A stretch of 35,937 nucleotides of DNA from Scatosoma sp045542595 (GCA_045542595.1 JAZQLI010000005.1:1-35937); one strand, 5' to 3'. Positions 16,077 through 25,047 are shown, counted from the stretch's first letter. The notes: a model not told the origin generated them from the sequence alone. Program-made: numbers and translations.

Positions 16077-18206
16077 ATGAAAAAATCGAACAAATGGACA
16101 ATTTTAGCATTATCCGTATTAAGTAGTGCATGTTTTACCCTTGCCGCTTGTAATGCCGGCAGTTCGTCTACGGGCGGCGGTGTAAGTAGTTCTTCCGCCA
16201 ACAGTAGCAGCGAAAGCAGCAGTTCCGTTGTGCCTAAAGAAATTAAATTGATGGATTTTGAAGACGGCGTAGTGGAAGTGGAAATCGGCGAAACATTTTC
16301 CTTACGCGATTATATGAAAGTCTATGATGAAGACGGCGTGTTATATAACGTAGGGATAGTGCTTACCGATTCGCAAGGGAATGCCGTAGACCATTTAGCG
16401 TATCAATTTACGATTGCCGATAAAACGGGATACACCCTTGTTTTAACGGCGAGAGATCCCATTGACGGCGAAGGAATTAAAGAACGCACGTTGCAACTCA
16501 CGACGGTGGATAAATCTGCGCCGTATATTGGAGTAGGCATCATGCCTGATTACGGGGTGACGGGGGAATTAACGGAAATTCCCGTTAGTTTTACTGACCA
16601 AAGCACGGAAATTTGTTCTAACGTGTTAGTGCAAAAAATCAAGTATAACGCCGCCACGAAAGAATACGATGAAGGCATGTATGAAGATATCAACGTTGAT
16701 TACGATCACGGCGACGAAAAGGCTACTTTTACGGCGGCAACGCCTGGTCGTTATAAAATCACCGTAGAATCTTGGGACGGCGCGAAAGAGGATAAAGCGG
16801 AAGCACAATCGAATAAAGTATATCGCGCAAGAAGTTGGTATTACCAAGTAAAAGGCACGGTATCCGCAGGGGAAATCGAAGGGTTTGATACGCCCGAGAC
16901 GACGGTGGCGTCGTATAACGGCGACGTAAACGCGGCGGAAGAAGATTTGGTATATCAAACGGATAATCAAGGTAGAATTATTACCTTTATCGATACCAAC
17001 AACGACGGTTCGCCGGATACGGCCACGCCGCTCACCGAAGAATTAAAGGCACAAGGCTATAAACCGCAAATTTTGTATAAGGAAATGCCCAACAAAACGG
17101 CGGTATGGCACGAAGAATGGAAAGACCATTACGGCGTAGTGGAAACGAAAGGCGTACCCGTTGTATCAGGCGAAGGCGAAACGGCAACTACTACGTATTC
17201 GTACTTCTTCAAATCTACGTATAGAACGACAAGTTTTTATCGCTACGGCGTAGACGCGGAAGGGAAAGAAGACAAAAATATTTCTTGGGTAGACGATACC
17301 AGATGGAATTATCTTTCGGTATGGGTATACGTTGATGGCGAAGACGGCGAAACAGCGGAAATTTCCGCGAAATACAATATCGGTAAAAAGACGGTAAATT
17401 GTAATGAATGGGTGGAAATGAAATTCACTAAAACGGAGATTAGTAATTTTGGCGGTAATCCCTTTAATATCTTCTCCCCGTCCACGCATACGAAAGTGGA
17501 ATTGCTCACTTGTGCGGAAAACCGTACGATTTACGTAGACAAGATTTCCTATGAATGGAGCGAAGAATTTTACGTAGCACCGTTTGTTCCTTTGGCGGAT
17601 AACGAAGTGGAAGCATTTAGCGAAGAGAGAACGGTGGCTTGTGCGTATGGTGCAACCTATGATGAAACGAACGAGAAATGGATTGCGGATAAAACAAAGT
17701 TCAACGAAACGGCGCAATGGCATGAAACGTTTGAAGGTAGAAACGGTGTCATTTCTTTGGATGCTACGTTTACTAATGCCTACGGGGCGGAATATCACCT
17801 GTCTAGTTTAACGCGCGATACGAATTTCTACCGCTACGGTGTAGATACGGATGGTAATACTGATAAAAATATCAGTTGGAAAGACGATACCCGTTGGGAT
17901 TATATTTCTGTTTGGCTGTATATCGCAAGCGATAACGCAGACGAAATAGCAAACGGTGTGGAATTAAGTAGCGTATACGACGTTGGCGCGTCTATGGTAG
18001 CCGTTAATACTTGGATAGAGTTCAAAATTACAAAAGACGTAATTGAGACGTATTGGGGCGGATATCACTATTATATACTCGGAAAATCTGAAGCAACGTA
18101 TAACAATAGAAAAGCCGCGTTGTTTATGGTAGGCGACGGCACGGAAGCGGCTTACACCGTATACGTAGACAGCATTTCCTACGAAAAGGAAGTTGTAGCG
18201 GAATAA
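16077..18206 (+). CDS. Surface lipoprotein: Ig-like N-terminus and two repeat modules
   Basis: A 709-residue lipoprotein with lipobox LAAC (Cys25) and a Ser/Gly linker. Residues of about 60-255 look like two Ig/cadherin-like beta domains (LMDFEDGVVEVEIGETFSL; DKSAPYIGVG; AATPGRYKITVESWDG). A calcium-loop-like DTNNDGSPD lies at about 306-314. Two modules follow. Module 1 (about 335-500) has WHEEWKDHYGVVETKG, WNYLSVWVYVDGEDG and ends in TIYVDKISYEW. Module 2 (about 507-706) has DNEVEAF, WHETFEGRNGVISL, WDYISVWLYIASD and ends in YTVYVDSISYEKE. Module 2 is closely related to the C-terminal module of the protein at 18432. A 3' intergenic hairpin follows at 18224. Likely a glycan-binding surface protein; family not recognised. 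Confidence 0.82.
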   Translation: MKKSNKWTILALSVLSSACFTLAACNAGSSSTGGGVSSSSANSSSESSSSVVPKEIKLMDFEDGVVEVEIGETFSLRDYMKVYDEDGVLYNVGIVLTDSQGNAVDHLAYQFTIADKTGYTLVLTARDPIDGEGIKERTLQLTTVDKSAPYIGVGIMPDYGVTGELTEIPVSFTDQSTEICSNVLVQKIKYNAATKEYDEGMYEDINVDYDHGDEKATFTAATPGRYKITVESWDGAKEDKAEAQSNKVYRARSWYYQVKGTVSAGEIEGFDTPETTVASYNGDVNAAEEDLVYQTDNQGRIITFIDTNNDGSPDTATPLTEELKAQGYKPQILYKEMPNKTAVWHEEWKDHYGVVETKGVPVVSGEGETATTTYSYFFKSTYRTTSFYRYGVDAEGKEDKNISWVDDTRWNYLSVWVYVDGEDGETAEISAKYNIGKKTVNCNEWVEMKFTKTEISNFGGNPFNIFSPSTHTKVELLTCAENRTIYVDKISYEWSEEFYVAPFVPLADNEVEAFSEERTVACAYGATYDETNEKWIADKTKFNETAQWHETFEGRNGVISLDATFTNAYGAEYHLSSLTRDTNFYRYGVDTDGNTDKNISWKDDTRWDYISVWLYIASDNADEIANGVELSSVYDVGASMVAVNTWIEFKITKDVIETYWGGYHYYILGKSEATYNNRKAALFMVGDGTEAAYTVYVDSISYEKEVVAE

Positions 18207-18223
18207 CCAATCTCGGTACTATA

Positions 18224-18256
18224 CTCCACCTTTCTCGAAGGAAGGGAAAGGTGGAG
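18224..18256 (+). other. Intercistronic hairpin without U-run
   Basis: A perfect 11-bp stem (18224-18234 with 18246-18256) with an 11-base loop follows the 709-residue lipoprotein gene. An A-rich rather than T-rich stretch follows, so it is unlikely to be a full terminator. It may be a 3' stabiliser that sets different mRNA levels for the genes before and after it. Confidence 0.6.
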
Positions 18257-18286
18257 ATAAGACAAAATAAAAACGGAGGGATCTAA

Positions 18287-18418
18287 ATGAAACATTATGA
18301 ATCTTTAGAACTGAGAATTATATTCTCAACCAATGATGACGTAATAACGGCATCAGTACCAAATCTCTCGGATCAATTCGGCAATGGTGAATATGGTGCC
18401 GAAGACTGGTTCAATTAA
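18287..18418 (+). CDS. Small acidic protein with DVITAS motif (43 aa)
   Basis: A 43-residue frame starts at ATG 18287, six bases after a strong GGAGGG (18275-18280), and ends at TAA 18416-18418. That stop overlaps the AAGGAGG of the next gene, so the two are probably translationally coupled. The peptide opens MKHYESLEL, has a hydrophobic RIIF strand, the segment NDDVITAS in the middle and an acidic, aromatic tail ending in EDWFN. No Cys, signal peptide or membrane segment is visible. I have the impression that short clostridial proteins with a YE..L...F...DVIT pattern exist, but cannot check this here. It could be a small regulator, a peptide precursor, or a partner of the neighbouring exported proteins. 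Existence is well supported by RBS and context; function unknown. Confidence 0.7.
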   Translation: MKHYESLELRIIFSTNDDVITASVPNLSDQFGNGEYGAEDWFN

Positions 18419-18431
18419 GGAGGAAGAAACT

Positions 18432-20852
18432 ATGAAGACAAAAATGAAGAATTTCTTACTTGTGGCTTTTACGGCGCTTATGATGGTAGTTTGTGCTTTG
18501 GCGTCCGTAATGCTTTCCTCGGCAACGGTATCTGCAAGCGCGGAAATCGCAATTTCAATGGTAGACGGCGCGTACATAAGAGTAAGTGAAGCCGATTCCA
18601 CGAAAACGGGTATTGCGTATCAATTTGAAATGAGTGAAGAAGTATACGAAGCCGTTGAAGCATTGAAAGCGACTAAAGACGTATATTACGGTATGGTTAT
18701 TACCAAAGCGGATAGCGTAAAGGAAGGGTACGAACTTAATGAAGCGAACTTGTTTGGCGACGAAGCGAAGTATACCGCTAATCCCCAAGAACAATCTGCT
18801 GAAACACCGTACTTTGTAAACATTATGGGGAATACGTTGGAAGCAAAGACGGAAACGGTAGAAGGTGTTGGAGAAGTGACCAAATACTATTTCATGGGTA
18901 GAATGTATAATATCAAAGAATCAAATCTTACGACGAAATTCGTTGGTCTTGGTTATATCCGAATTCAAGATAAGGCGCCGGAAGGCGAAGCGTGGGTAGA
19001 AGGCGAACCCGAATATATTTGGGCGACGGAAGGCGATAACGTAAGAACGGTAGCGACGGTAGCGGAAAACGGCTTAGCGGCAGGCGAACAAGACGATACG
19101 GTGAAAGGTTACGTCACCAATGCGTATAAGAAACTTGGTATTATGGACGCGGAAAGTGCAGATAAGGGTACGGCGGCAAAACCGTTTGTTATCGATAGCG
19201 AAGATAAATATGAAGCGTTCAAAACTGCTTATGCAAACGATATCGTCAACGGCAGCAACTTCTATTTCCAAGTAAACGAAAACGTAGATTATAGCCATTT
19301 GGCTACCGATTTCGCGGATAGAAACTTTAACTTCGTATACGAACGTGCAACCACCAACGTTATTGAAGATTTTAATAACGTTTCGACGACGGCAGCGGCG
19401 TATAATGCGTACCGTGGTTATAAATTCGATGAAGATTTCGGCTATGTGGCAGGCGAAGAGGGAACGACAGCAGCAAAGAAAAAACAAAATCCTACGGCGG
19501 AATACCACGACGAATTCAACGGCAAATTTGGCGTTGTATCGTTAAAGAGTACGTATTACGGGGTGTTCAGTACGGGGGCGGGTACCGATCATACGGGACA
19601 TAATAGTAATTATATCGGTTGGAATTATTTCCTCTGTTCGTCGAAAGGTACGAAACCCAACAATTTTGATTGTATTTCTATGTGGGTATATATTCCCGGC
19701 GCGACAGGTGCAACCGTCACTATTAGCGATAGATATAGTTGTAAAACTTCCGATCAAGTAGTGCCTTGCAATACTTGGTACGAAGTGGTGTTCTATGGCG
19801 ATTGTGCAACTTCGCATATCGGTGCGAATATTTTCTCCAACAGCGGTGGTTCTACCGAATATAACATGTTTGTCATTCAAGGAGTAGACGGTTATTCGGG
19901 CGAACAAACTAGCCTTTATAATGCATCTTCGCAAGTGGCTGGTGAAAAACAACCGACTATCTTCACGGACGCAAATAACCCTACGGTTTATATTGATTCT
20001 ATTACTTGGGGTACCCGTGTATTTGACGTGACGGCAAGCAATACGGGTAAAACAGTTGCTATTAACGCGGCGGCGGTGGATACCGAAGCGACGGTAACCG
20101 ACCTTACCTATACGGTAAAAGCAGTTGGCTTTGATAACGTAAACGTGACGGTGGCAGAAGACGGCACGTTTGAAGCACCTATCGTAGCAACCTATCTCAT
20201 TACCGCAACGGCGAAAGTAAACGGAACAGAAGTTTCTGCAATGACGGCGTATACGTTGCCTTACGACGTATTCCTTGCGGATAACGAAGTGGAAGGTTTC
20301 TATTCGGCAGAAAGCGTATTCTGTGCGTACGGTACTAGCCTTAATACAAGCGGGAGTCCGATAGGGGATAAAACTTTGTTGAATGAAACGGCAGAATGGC
20401 ACGCGGAGTTCGCAGGTAGAACGGGTGTGCTTTCACTTCAACCGACATTTATGAGTTCTTACGGCGGTGAATATCACCTTCGCAGTTTAAAGAGAAGTAC
20501 CAGTTTCTACGCTGGCACCGACTTATCGGTTGAACCCACCACTTGGGATTATATTTCCGTTTGGCTGTATGTTGACGGGGACGAAGGAGAAGAAGTGGAA
20601 GTGGCGTCTATTTATGACCAAGACTCGATGACGGTATCTTGCAATCAATGGGTAGAATTTAAGGTATCCAAGGCGACAGTTGGACAATATTGGGGTAGTG
20701 CTGGTAAGTATTATAACGCTTACGTGCTTTCCAACGTAGAGCACAACAATAACACTAGGTCTACTTTATTTACGGTAGGCGACGGTACGGATGCAAACTA
20801 CACCGTATACGTAGACAGCATTTCCTACGAACTGGAAACTGATGCGGAGTAA
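18432..20852 (+). CDS. Secreted multi-module protein with two repeat modules
   Basis: An 806-residue protein. ATG 18432 lies eight bases after AAGGAGG; an earlier in-frame ATG at 18384 is inside the small upstream gene and lacks an RBS. It has a classical signal peptide (FLLVAFTALMMVVCALA, cut near VSASA) but no lipobox and no sorting motif, so how it is held at the surface is unclear. Residues of about 40-210 (GAYIRVSEADSTKTGIAYQFEM onward) form a domain of the type seen in exported clostridial glycan proteins. A middle domain (about 245-310) follows. Two modules come next: about 315-540, ending in PTVYIDSITWG, and about 630-803, ending in YTVYVDSISYE. A linker (about 545-630) looks Ig-like. 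The last module is strikingly similar to that of the 709-residue lipoprotein. Probably glycan-binding. Confidence 0.82.
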   Translation: MKTKMKNFLLVAFTALMMVVCALASVMLSSATVSASAEIAISMVDGAYIRVSEADSTKTGIAYQFEMSEEVYEAVEALKATKDVYYGMVITKADSVKEGYELNEANLFGDEAKYTANPQEQSAETPYFVNIMGNTLEAKTETVEGVGEVTKYYFMGRMYNIKESNLTTKFVGLGYIRIQDKAPEGEAWVEGEPEYIWATEGDNVRTVATVAENGLAAGEQDDTVKGYVTNAYKKLGIMDAESADKGTAAKPFVIDSEDKYEAFKTAYANDIVNGSNFYFQVNENVDYSHLATDFADRNFNFVYERATTNVIEDFNNVSTTAAAYNAYRGYKFDEDFGYVAGEEGTTAAKKKQNPTAEYHDEFNGKFGVVSLKSTYYGVFSTGAGTDHTGHNSNYIGWNYFLCSSKGTKPNNFDCISMWVYIPGATGATVTISDRYSCKTSDQVVPCNTWYEVVFYGDCATSHIGANIFSNSGGSTEYNMFVIQGVDGYSGEQTSLYNASSQVAGEKQPTIFTDANNPTVYIDSITWGTRVFDVTASNTGKTVAINAAAVDTEATVTDLTYTVKAVGFDNVNVTVAEDGTFEAPIVATYLITATAKVNGTEVSAMTAYTLPYDVFLADNEVEGFYSAESVFCAYGTSLNTSGSPIGDKTLLNETAEWHAEFAGRTGVLSLQPTFMSSYGGEYHLRSLKRSTSFYAGTDLSVEPTTWDYISVWLYVDGDEGEEVEVASIYDQDSMTVSCNQWVEFKVSKATVGQYWGSAGKYYNAYVLSNVEHNNNTRSTLFTVGDGTDANYTVYVDSISYELETDAE

Positions 20853-20879
20853 TTTCACAATAAAAAATCTATAAGGCAA

Positions 20880-20915
20880 ATTATGCAGAGAGAAGCTTGC
20901 TTCTCTCTGCGTAAT
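20880..20915 (+). other. Long intercistronic hairpin without U-run
   Basis: The two arms 20880-20895 and 20900-20915 pair along 16 bases with a single G-U pair and a four-base CTTG loop. No T-run follows. Like the hairpin at 18224 it sits just downstream of a module-containing surface-protein gene, so a role in mRNA processing or stability is more likely than full termination. Confidence 0.6.
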
Positions 20916-20946
20916 ACCAAAAAGCAATAAAAAATGAGAAACAACT

Positions 20947-22452
20947 ATGAAAAAAATCAAAAAAACAATATGTTTTTTGCTTGCAAGCGTGTTTGCAATA
21001 TCGCTTACCGCTTGTACGCTTCCTACGCCTCCTTCAAGCGGTAGCAGTTCTTCTACCGCAAACAGTTCTTCCGTTGAGATATCTTCGTCGGAAAACTCTT
21101 CCATAGAAGAAAACACGCCTTACGACGATAACGGAGAATACGACGCCGTTATCGATAAAGCAGTGTACGAGTGGGACGATAGCGAAGGAGTAGCAGACGG
21201 CGTTTTTGCCGACGGCGCGACGTCGAAACCGTACGCTACGTTTACGCAAGCATACGTAGACGGCGGTAAAGTAGCGGAAACGATGACGACGGAAGAGACG
21301 CAACTTTCGGAAATAACCTATGTGACGGGTGCGGATTTAGTCAACGATCCGTACGTAGATAACAGTATAAAAGCAGGGGTTAAAGGCTCGCACGACGACG
21401 ATACCGTATTGCAAGGTTTATCGGAACAAAACTATTTAAAAATAGTCAGTAAAAAGAAGAAATACACCTATTTAACGATAAAACCCGATTGCACCGTGGA
21501 AGAATTTGTGGAAGCCGATTATATCCGTTTTGCGGTATGTATGTATAATACCGCTACAGGCACGAATTCGTCGAATAAACTGACGTTGAATTTTAAAAAT
21601 ATCGGTTTAATGCAGTTATATAGATGCACGTGGTACGAAGTAAAAATTCCACTCGATTGTTGGCAAAACGCAAACGATAGATCGGAATATGCAAGCAAAG
21701 CGGATTTATATAATTCCCTTATGGACGTGGAAAACGCCAAAGATAAAACGCAAGGGATATTCCTGCGGATGACTTCTTCGGCGAAAGATGGACAAGATGC
21801 GGCAAGTTATACGGCGTATATTTCGGATATGACGCTTGGTGTGGAAAGCGTCAATAAGGATTTGGGTAGAAATTTTACCGATTTAACCGAAACGAAAACG
21901 TTCCACGATAAGGAATATTTGGTGAATACGAATATTTGGTGGGGAACAACGGAAAAAGTACGTCGTTTGGACGAGAGTGGCGTCAATAAAAATATGGTAA
22001 AATACAGTTTCCCTAAATACGATGGCGGTGATTTTTCGGTGATGCCCAAAAAGAAACTGGCGCAAGTGATGCAATACGATTATTTGTATATCACAATGTT
22101 TATCGAAACGGATAATCCTAATCCCATTGAAATAGGGGTAAACGGCAAGTATGACGTTAATCCCAAAGCGGTAAGCCGTATTTACAAAACGCTGAATACG
22201 CAAAATCAAATACTCGTTAGCGCAAACAAGTGGATAACGTATAAAATTCCCATTCAAGAAATTATGCCGTATTATTATGCAGGGCTTACCACCAACCGTA
22301 TCTATACGGCGGCGAACGTTTCGTATACATACGAATATAACGTTTTGCCTTTGTTTTATATCAACGGTGATTTTGCAACGTATACCGATCCTAACGATCA
22401 AACGTACGGGTTTAATTTGTACGTTTCAAAGATTTTCTTGGTGAAAGAATAA
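20947..22452 (+). CDS. Surface lipoprotein with two divergent repeat modules
   Basis: A 501-residue lipoprotein with lipobox LTAC (Cys23) and a Ser-rich linker up to about 60. The first module (about 100-305) contains EADYIRFAVCMYNTATG, CTWYEVKIPLDCWQN and ends in YTAYISDMTLG. The second (about 315-500) contains YDYLYITMFIETDN, SANKWITYKIPIQEI and ends in GFNLYVSKIFLVKE. These repeat the order seen in its neighbours: a D-Y-(I/L)-x-(V/I) strand, a Trp-containing strand about 40-60 residues later, then a closing Y-V-(D/S) strand. No enzyme motif is seen. It closes the exported-protein series; a new promoter starts the cytoplasmic gene block 80 bases on. Glycan binding is inferred. Confidence 0.8.
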   Translation: MKKIKKTICFLLASVFAISLTACTLPTPPSSGSSSSTANSSSVEISSSENSSIEENTPYDDNGEYDAVIDKAVYEWDDSEGVADGVFADGATSKPYATFTQAYVDGGKVAETMTTEETQLSEITYVTGADLVNDPYVDNSIKAGVKGSHDDDTVLQGLSEQNYLKIVSKKKKYTYLTIKPDCTVEEFVEADYIRFAVCMYNTATGTNSSNKLTLNFKNIGLMQLYRCTWYEVKIPLDCWQNANDRSEYASKADLYNSLMDVENAKDKTQGIFLRMTSSAKDGQDAASYTAYISDMTLGVESVNKDLGRNFTDLTETKTFHDKEYLVNTNIWWGTTEKVRRLDESGVNKNMVKYSFPKYDGGDFSVMPKKKLAQVMQYDYLYITMFIETDNPNPIEIGVNGKYDVNPKAVSRIYKTLNTQNQILVSANKWITYKIPIQEIMPYYYAGLTTNRIYTAANVSYTYEYNVLPLFYINGDFATYTDPNDQTYGFNLYVSKIFLVKE

Positions 22453-22533
22453 TGGAAGTACACTTTATATGTAAATAGATAAAAAACTGTACTTTTTATG
22501 TCGTTTTTAACAGGATAAAAATAATTTTTAGTC

Positions 22534-22562
22534 TTGCAAAAAAAAGCAGAGTGTGCTAAAAT
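22534..22562 (+). promoter_or_regulatory. Promoter for the cytoplasmic catabolic operon
   Basis: TTGCAA at 22534-22539 and TAAAAT at 22557-22562 have a 17-base spacer, just before the first DUF4832 gene (ATG 22580), so the leader would be very short. A weak stem (22456-22462 with 22488-22494) followed by T residues lies before it and may end the preceding lipoprotein transcript. Confidence 0.5.
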
Positions 22563-22579
22563 AAAAAAAGAGGCGAGTT

Positions 22580-23893
22580 ATGGAAATTAAAAGCAATTCC
22601 TTTTTACCTTCCAATGAAGTATTGCAAAATCCGTATATGGGTTTTGTAAGTTTTAACCATTTTCGCGATGAGCCGCTTTTTTCCGATTGTTCAACAACGG
22701 ATGGTTGGATAAAAGAGCATTATCCCGTGTACGATTGGGTGGAACAAGAAGGTAGAAAACAGGGGTTTTATCCTGATACAGAAATCGCGTATATCCGTAT
22801 CGTTTGGAAAGATTTCGAACCGAAAGAAAAGGAGTACAATTTTGCTTTAACGGATGAAATTTTTGCAAAAGCGAAGGCGAAAAATCAAAGCATAATGCTC
22901 CGTTTAATGCCGCATACCACTCGTGAAAATGAAGACGTACCCGATTGGTTGCGCGAACAGATTCCCTGTCCTGAACGTCCAACGAGTGCAAGAGTGAAGG
23001 AATCGCCCACGCATCCTATATTTTTACGGAAGTTTGCGCGAGCGATAGAAAAAATAGGCGAACGCTACGACGGCGATCCTGCCTTTTACGCTATGGATAT
23101 TTCACTTACAGGCGCGTGGGGCGAAGGGCATCACTATGCGAATTATCCCGAATCGGAGTTGCGTTTACTGGTGGATGCGTATACTCGTTCGTTTAAAAAG
23201 ACGAATTTATTAGGGCAAATTTGTGCGCCTGAACTGGTAAAATACGGTAAAAAAACCAAACCTATCGGTTGGAGAGCAGACGGGCTTGCGAATCCGTATC
23301 ATATGAATAGATATTTCCCTAAACGCATTTATCCTATGAAAGATGCTTGGGAAACTGCACCCGTTTCGTTTGAGAGTTTTTGGTTTTTAGGCGAATGGAA
23401 AAAACAGGGTTGGGATATAGACGAAATCATCGCACAAACGTTGAAATGGCACGTGAGTAGTATTAACGGAAAATCGTCGAGTATTCCGTTTGAATGGAAG
23501 GAAAAAATTGACGGTTGGCTTAAAAAAATGGGCTATCGGTTTGCCGTACGTACCATTGAGTATCCCGACCAAACGGAAGCAGGACAAAAAGCGGAAATAT
23601 TGCTTTGGGTAGAAAATCGCGGCGTTGCTCCCATTTATAATCACTTGCCGTTTACGTTGAAATTGGTGGGGGACGGTATCGAACAAGTATACCCCACGAA
23701 AATAGATATTACGAAATGGTTGCCAGGCGATTCTATTGAAAAAATCAAAATAGCGTTGCCTAAAAATATGAAAAAGGGCGCGTATAAATTGTATTGTTCT
23801 ATCGGTGGCGGCGAACTGCCTGTCGTGCAAATGGCAATGCAAACGGAAAAAGACGGTGCTTGGTATTATTTAGCGACGTTGGAGGTGGTATAA
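22580..23893 (+). CDS. DUF4832-type TIM-barrel glycosidase-like protein, copy 1
   Basis: A 437-residue cytosolic protein. The N-terminal two-thirds resembles a GH (beta/alpha)8 barrel: NPYMGF near the start, AYIRIVWKDFEPKEKEYNF (about 69-87), RLMPHTT, then SLTGAWGEGHH, where Glu182 is placed like an acid/base, and VSFESFWFLGEW further on. The C-terminal 110 residues are the beta-sandwich of the DUF4832 group (VENRGVAPIYNHLPFTLKL onward). DUF4832 proteins are putative glycoside hydrolases without an assigned activity that I can state. No signal peptide, so the substrate must be imported. A paralogue at 28365 shares its whole length. The stop overlaps the next start by one base (TAATG). Confidence 0.85.
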   Translation: MEIKSNSFLPSNEVLQNPYMGFVSFNHFRDEPLFSDCSTTDGWIKEHYPVYDWVEQEGRKQGFYPDTEIAYIRIVWKDFEPKEKEYNFALTDEIFAKAKAKNQSIMLRLMPHTTRENEDVPDWLREQIPCPERPTSARVKESPTHPIFLRKFARAIEKIGERYDGDPAFYAMDISLTGAWGEGHHYANYPESELRLLVDAYTRSFKKTNLLGQICAPELVKYGKKTKPIGWRADGLANPYHMNRYFPKRIYPMKDAWETAPVSFESFWFLGEWKKQGWDIDEIIAQTLKWHVSSINGKSSSIPFEWKEKIDGWLKKMGYRFAVRTIEYPDQTEAGQKAEILLWVENRGVAPIYNHLPFTLKLVGDGIEQVYPTKIDITKWLPGDSIEKIKIALPKNMKKGAYKLYCSIGGGELPVVQMAMQTEKDGAWYYLATLEVV

Positions 23894-25047
23894 TGGAAAT
23901 CGTCCGTTTAAAAAAGGAAAATTATGACGATCTTATCGGGCTTTTGAACTTGGTCTTTTCCATTAAAAATAATAAGGAAATGAGTTTTGAGGCAGAACTG
24001 CCGAAAATGTGTGTTCGCGACGACGAACATATGGGACGGCATTTTGGAATCTTCGAAGACGGCAAGTTGGTGGCCGCTATCGGTGCGTATTTATTGCCCG
24101 TCACCATTGCAGGGGAGAAGTTGTTATTTTCCACCGTCGGTAATATTGCCACTCATCCCGATTATCAAGGGAAAGGGTATATGAATATGTTAATCGAGCG
24201 CGCGATGCAAGAACTTGACGATATGGGTGCAGATGCGTCTCGTTTAGGCGGACTCCGCCTTAGATACAATCGCTTTGGGTATGAAAGTTGCGGGAGAATG
24301 TATCAATTTTCTTTAAACGAACATAACCGCAAAGGGAAATTCCCTAACGCGCATGAAGGCGTTGTTGTTGAACGGATTCAGCGCGACGATTTGGCTACAC
24401 TGCAAGCGGTGAAAGCATTGCACGATAGTTGTGAAATTTCGGTGGAACGGGAGGCGGATAACGATTATTACGACGTATACGCGGCTATGGTGGCATGGAA
24501 AAATATTCCGTACGCGGCGAAAAAAGACGGGCGTGTTATCGGTTGTTTTTGTACGAACGAGCGCGGCGACGTGCTGGCGGAAAATTACGCGGAAAGTTTA
24601 GACGCTATGGTGCAGATGCTTTGTGCTTGGCAAAAACAAATAGGCAGCACGATATATTTCTACGTATATCCCCATCAAATGGAATACGTACGGTTATTTT
24701 ATGAAGTTTGCGAAAGTGTTGGCATTAAATGTCCGTGCCATTTTAAATTCATTCATTGGGATAAGGTAGTGGCGGCGTTTTTGCGCTTAAAGGCAACGTA
24801 TAGCCAACTCCCTTACGGTGACTTAACAATAGAAATCAAAGAGTATGGTAAGATTCGTTTATTTGTAAACGAACAGGGGGTCGGTTGCGAAAAAACAACG
24901 AAACAAGCGGACGTCACGCTCAATAAATTGCAGGCGGCGCGATATTTATTCGGTATTTTACCGCCTGAATGCACGGGAGAAACAAATGCGTTGGCAAAGG
25001 CTTGGTTGCCTTTACCCCTTTCTTGGAATTTACAAGATAGAGTATAA
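23893..25047 (+). CDS. Eis-like GNAT N-acetyltransferase
   Basis: A 384-residue protein. ATG 23893 is preferred: GGAGGTGG lies at 23881-23888, and the longer frame reading back into the DUF4832 gene has no RBS of its own. The GNAT core has TVGNIATHPDYQGKGYMNML (about 81-100) with the Q-x-x-G-x-G/A acetyl-CoA loop as QGKGYM. A second GNAT-like region (about 170-280) and an SCP2-like tail (about 300-384; KLQAARYLFGILPPE) complete the Eis architecture, and the length of about 400 residues agrees. Eis-type enzymes acetylate amino groups. In this locus an amino sugar or amine released from the glycan is a possible substrate, which is inference. Tight overlap with the DUF4832 gene suggests a shared job. 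Confidence 0.85.
   Translation: MEIVRLKKENYDDLIGLLNLVFSIKNNKEMSFEAELPKMCVRDDEHMGRHFGIFEDGKLVAAIGAYLLPVTIAGEKLLFSTVGNIATHPDYQGKGYMNMLIERAMQELDDMGADASRLGGLRLRYNRFGYESCGRMYQFSLNEHNRKGKFPNAHEGVVVERIQRDDLATLQAVKALHDSCEISVEREADNDYYDVYAAMVAWKNIPYAAKKDGRVIGCFCTNERGDVLAENYAESLDAMVQMLCAWQKQIGSTIYFYVYPHQMEYVRLFYEVCESVGIKCPCHFKFIHWDKVVAAFLRLKATYSQLPYGDLTIEIKEYGKIRLFVNEQGVGCEKTTKQADVTLNKLQAARYLFGILPPECTGETNALAKAWLPLPLSWNLQDRV

Noticed and set aside
18384..18431. Upstream ATG extension of the 806-residue secreted protein
   Set aside because: It lies within the small-protein gene, has no RBS, and would place extra residues before a normal signal peptide; ATG 18432 follows AAGGAGG.
23794..23892. N-terminal extension of the Eis-like protein reading back into the DUF4832 gene
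   Set aside because: The extension is Arg/Cys-rich and out of frame with the upstream gene; ATG 23893 has GGAGGTGG before it and the GNAT fold begins there.
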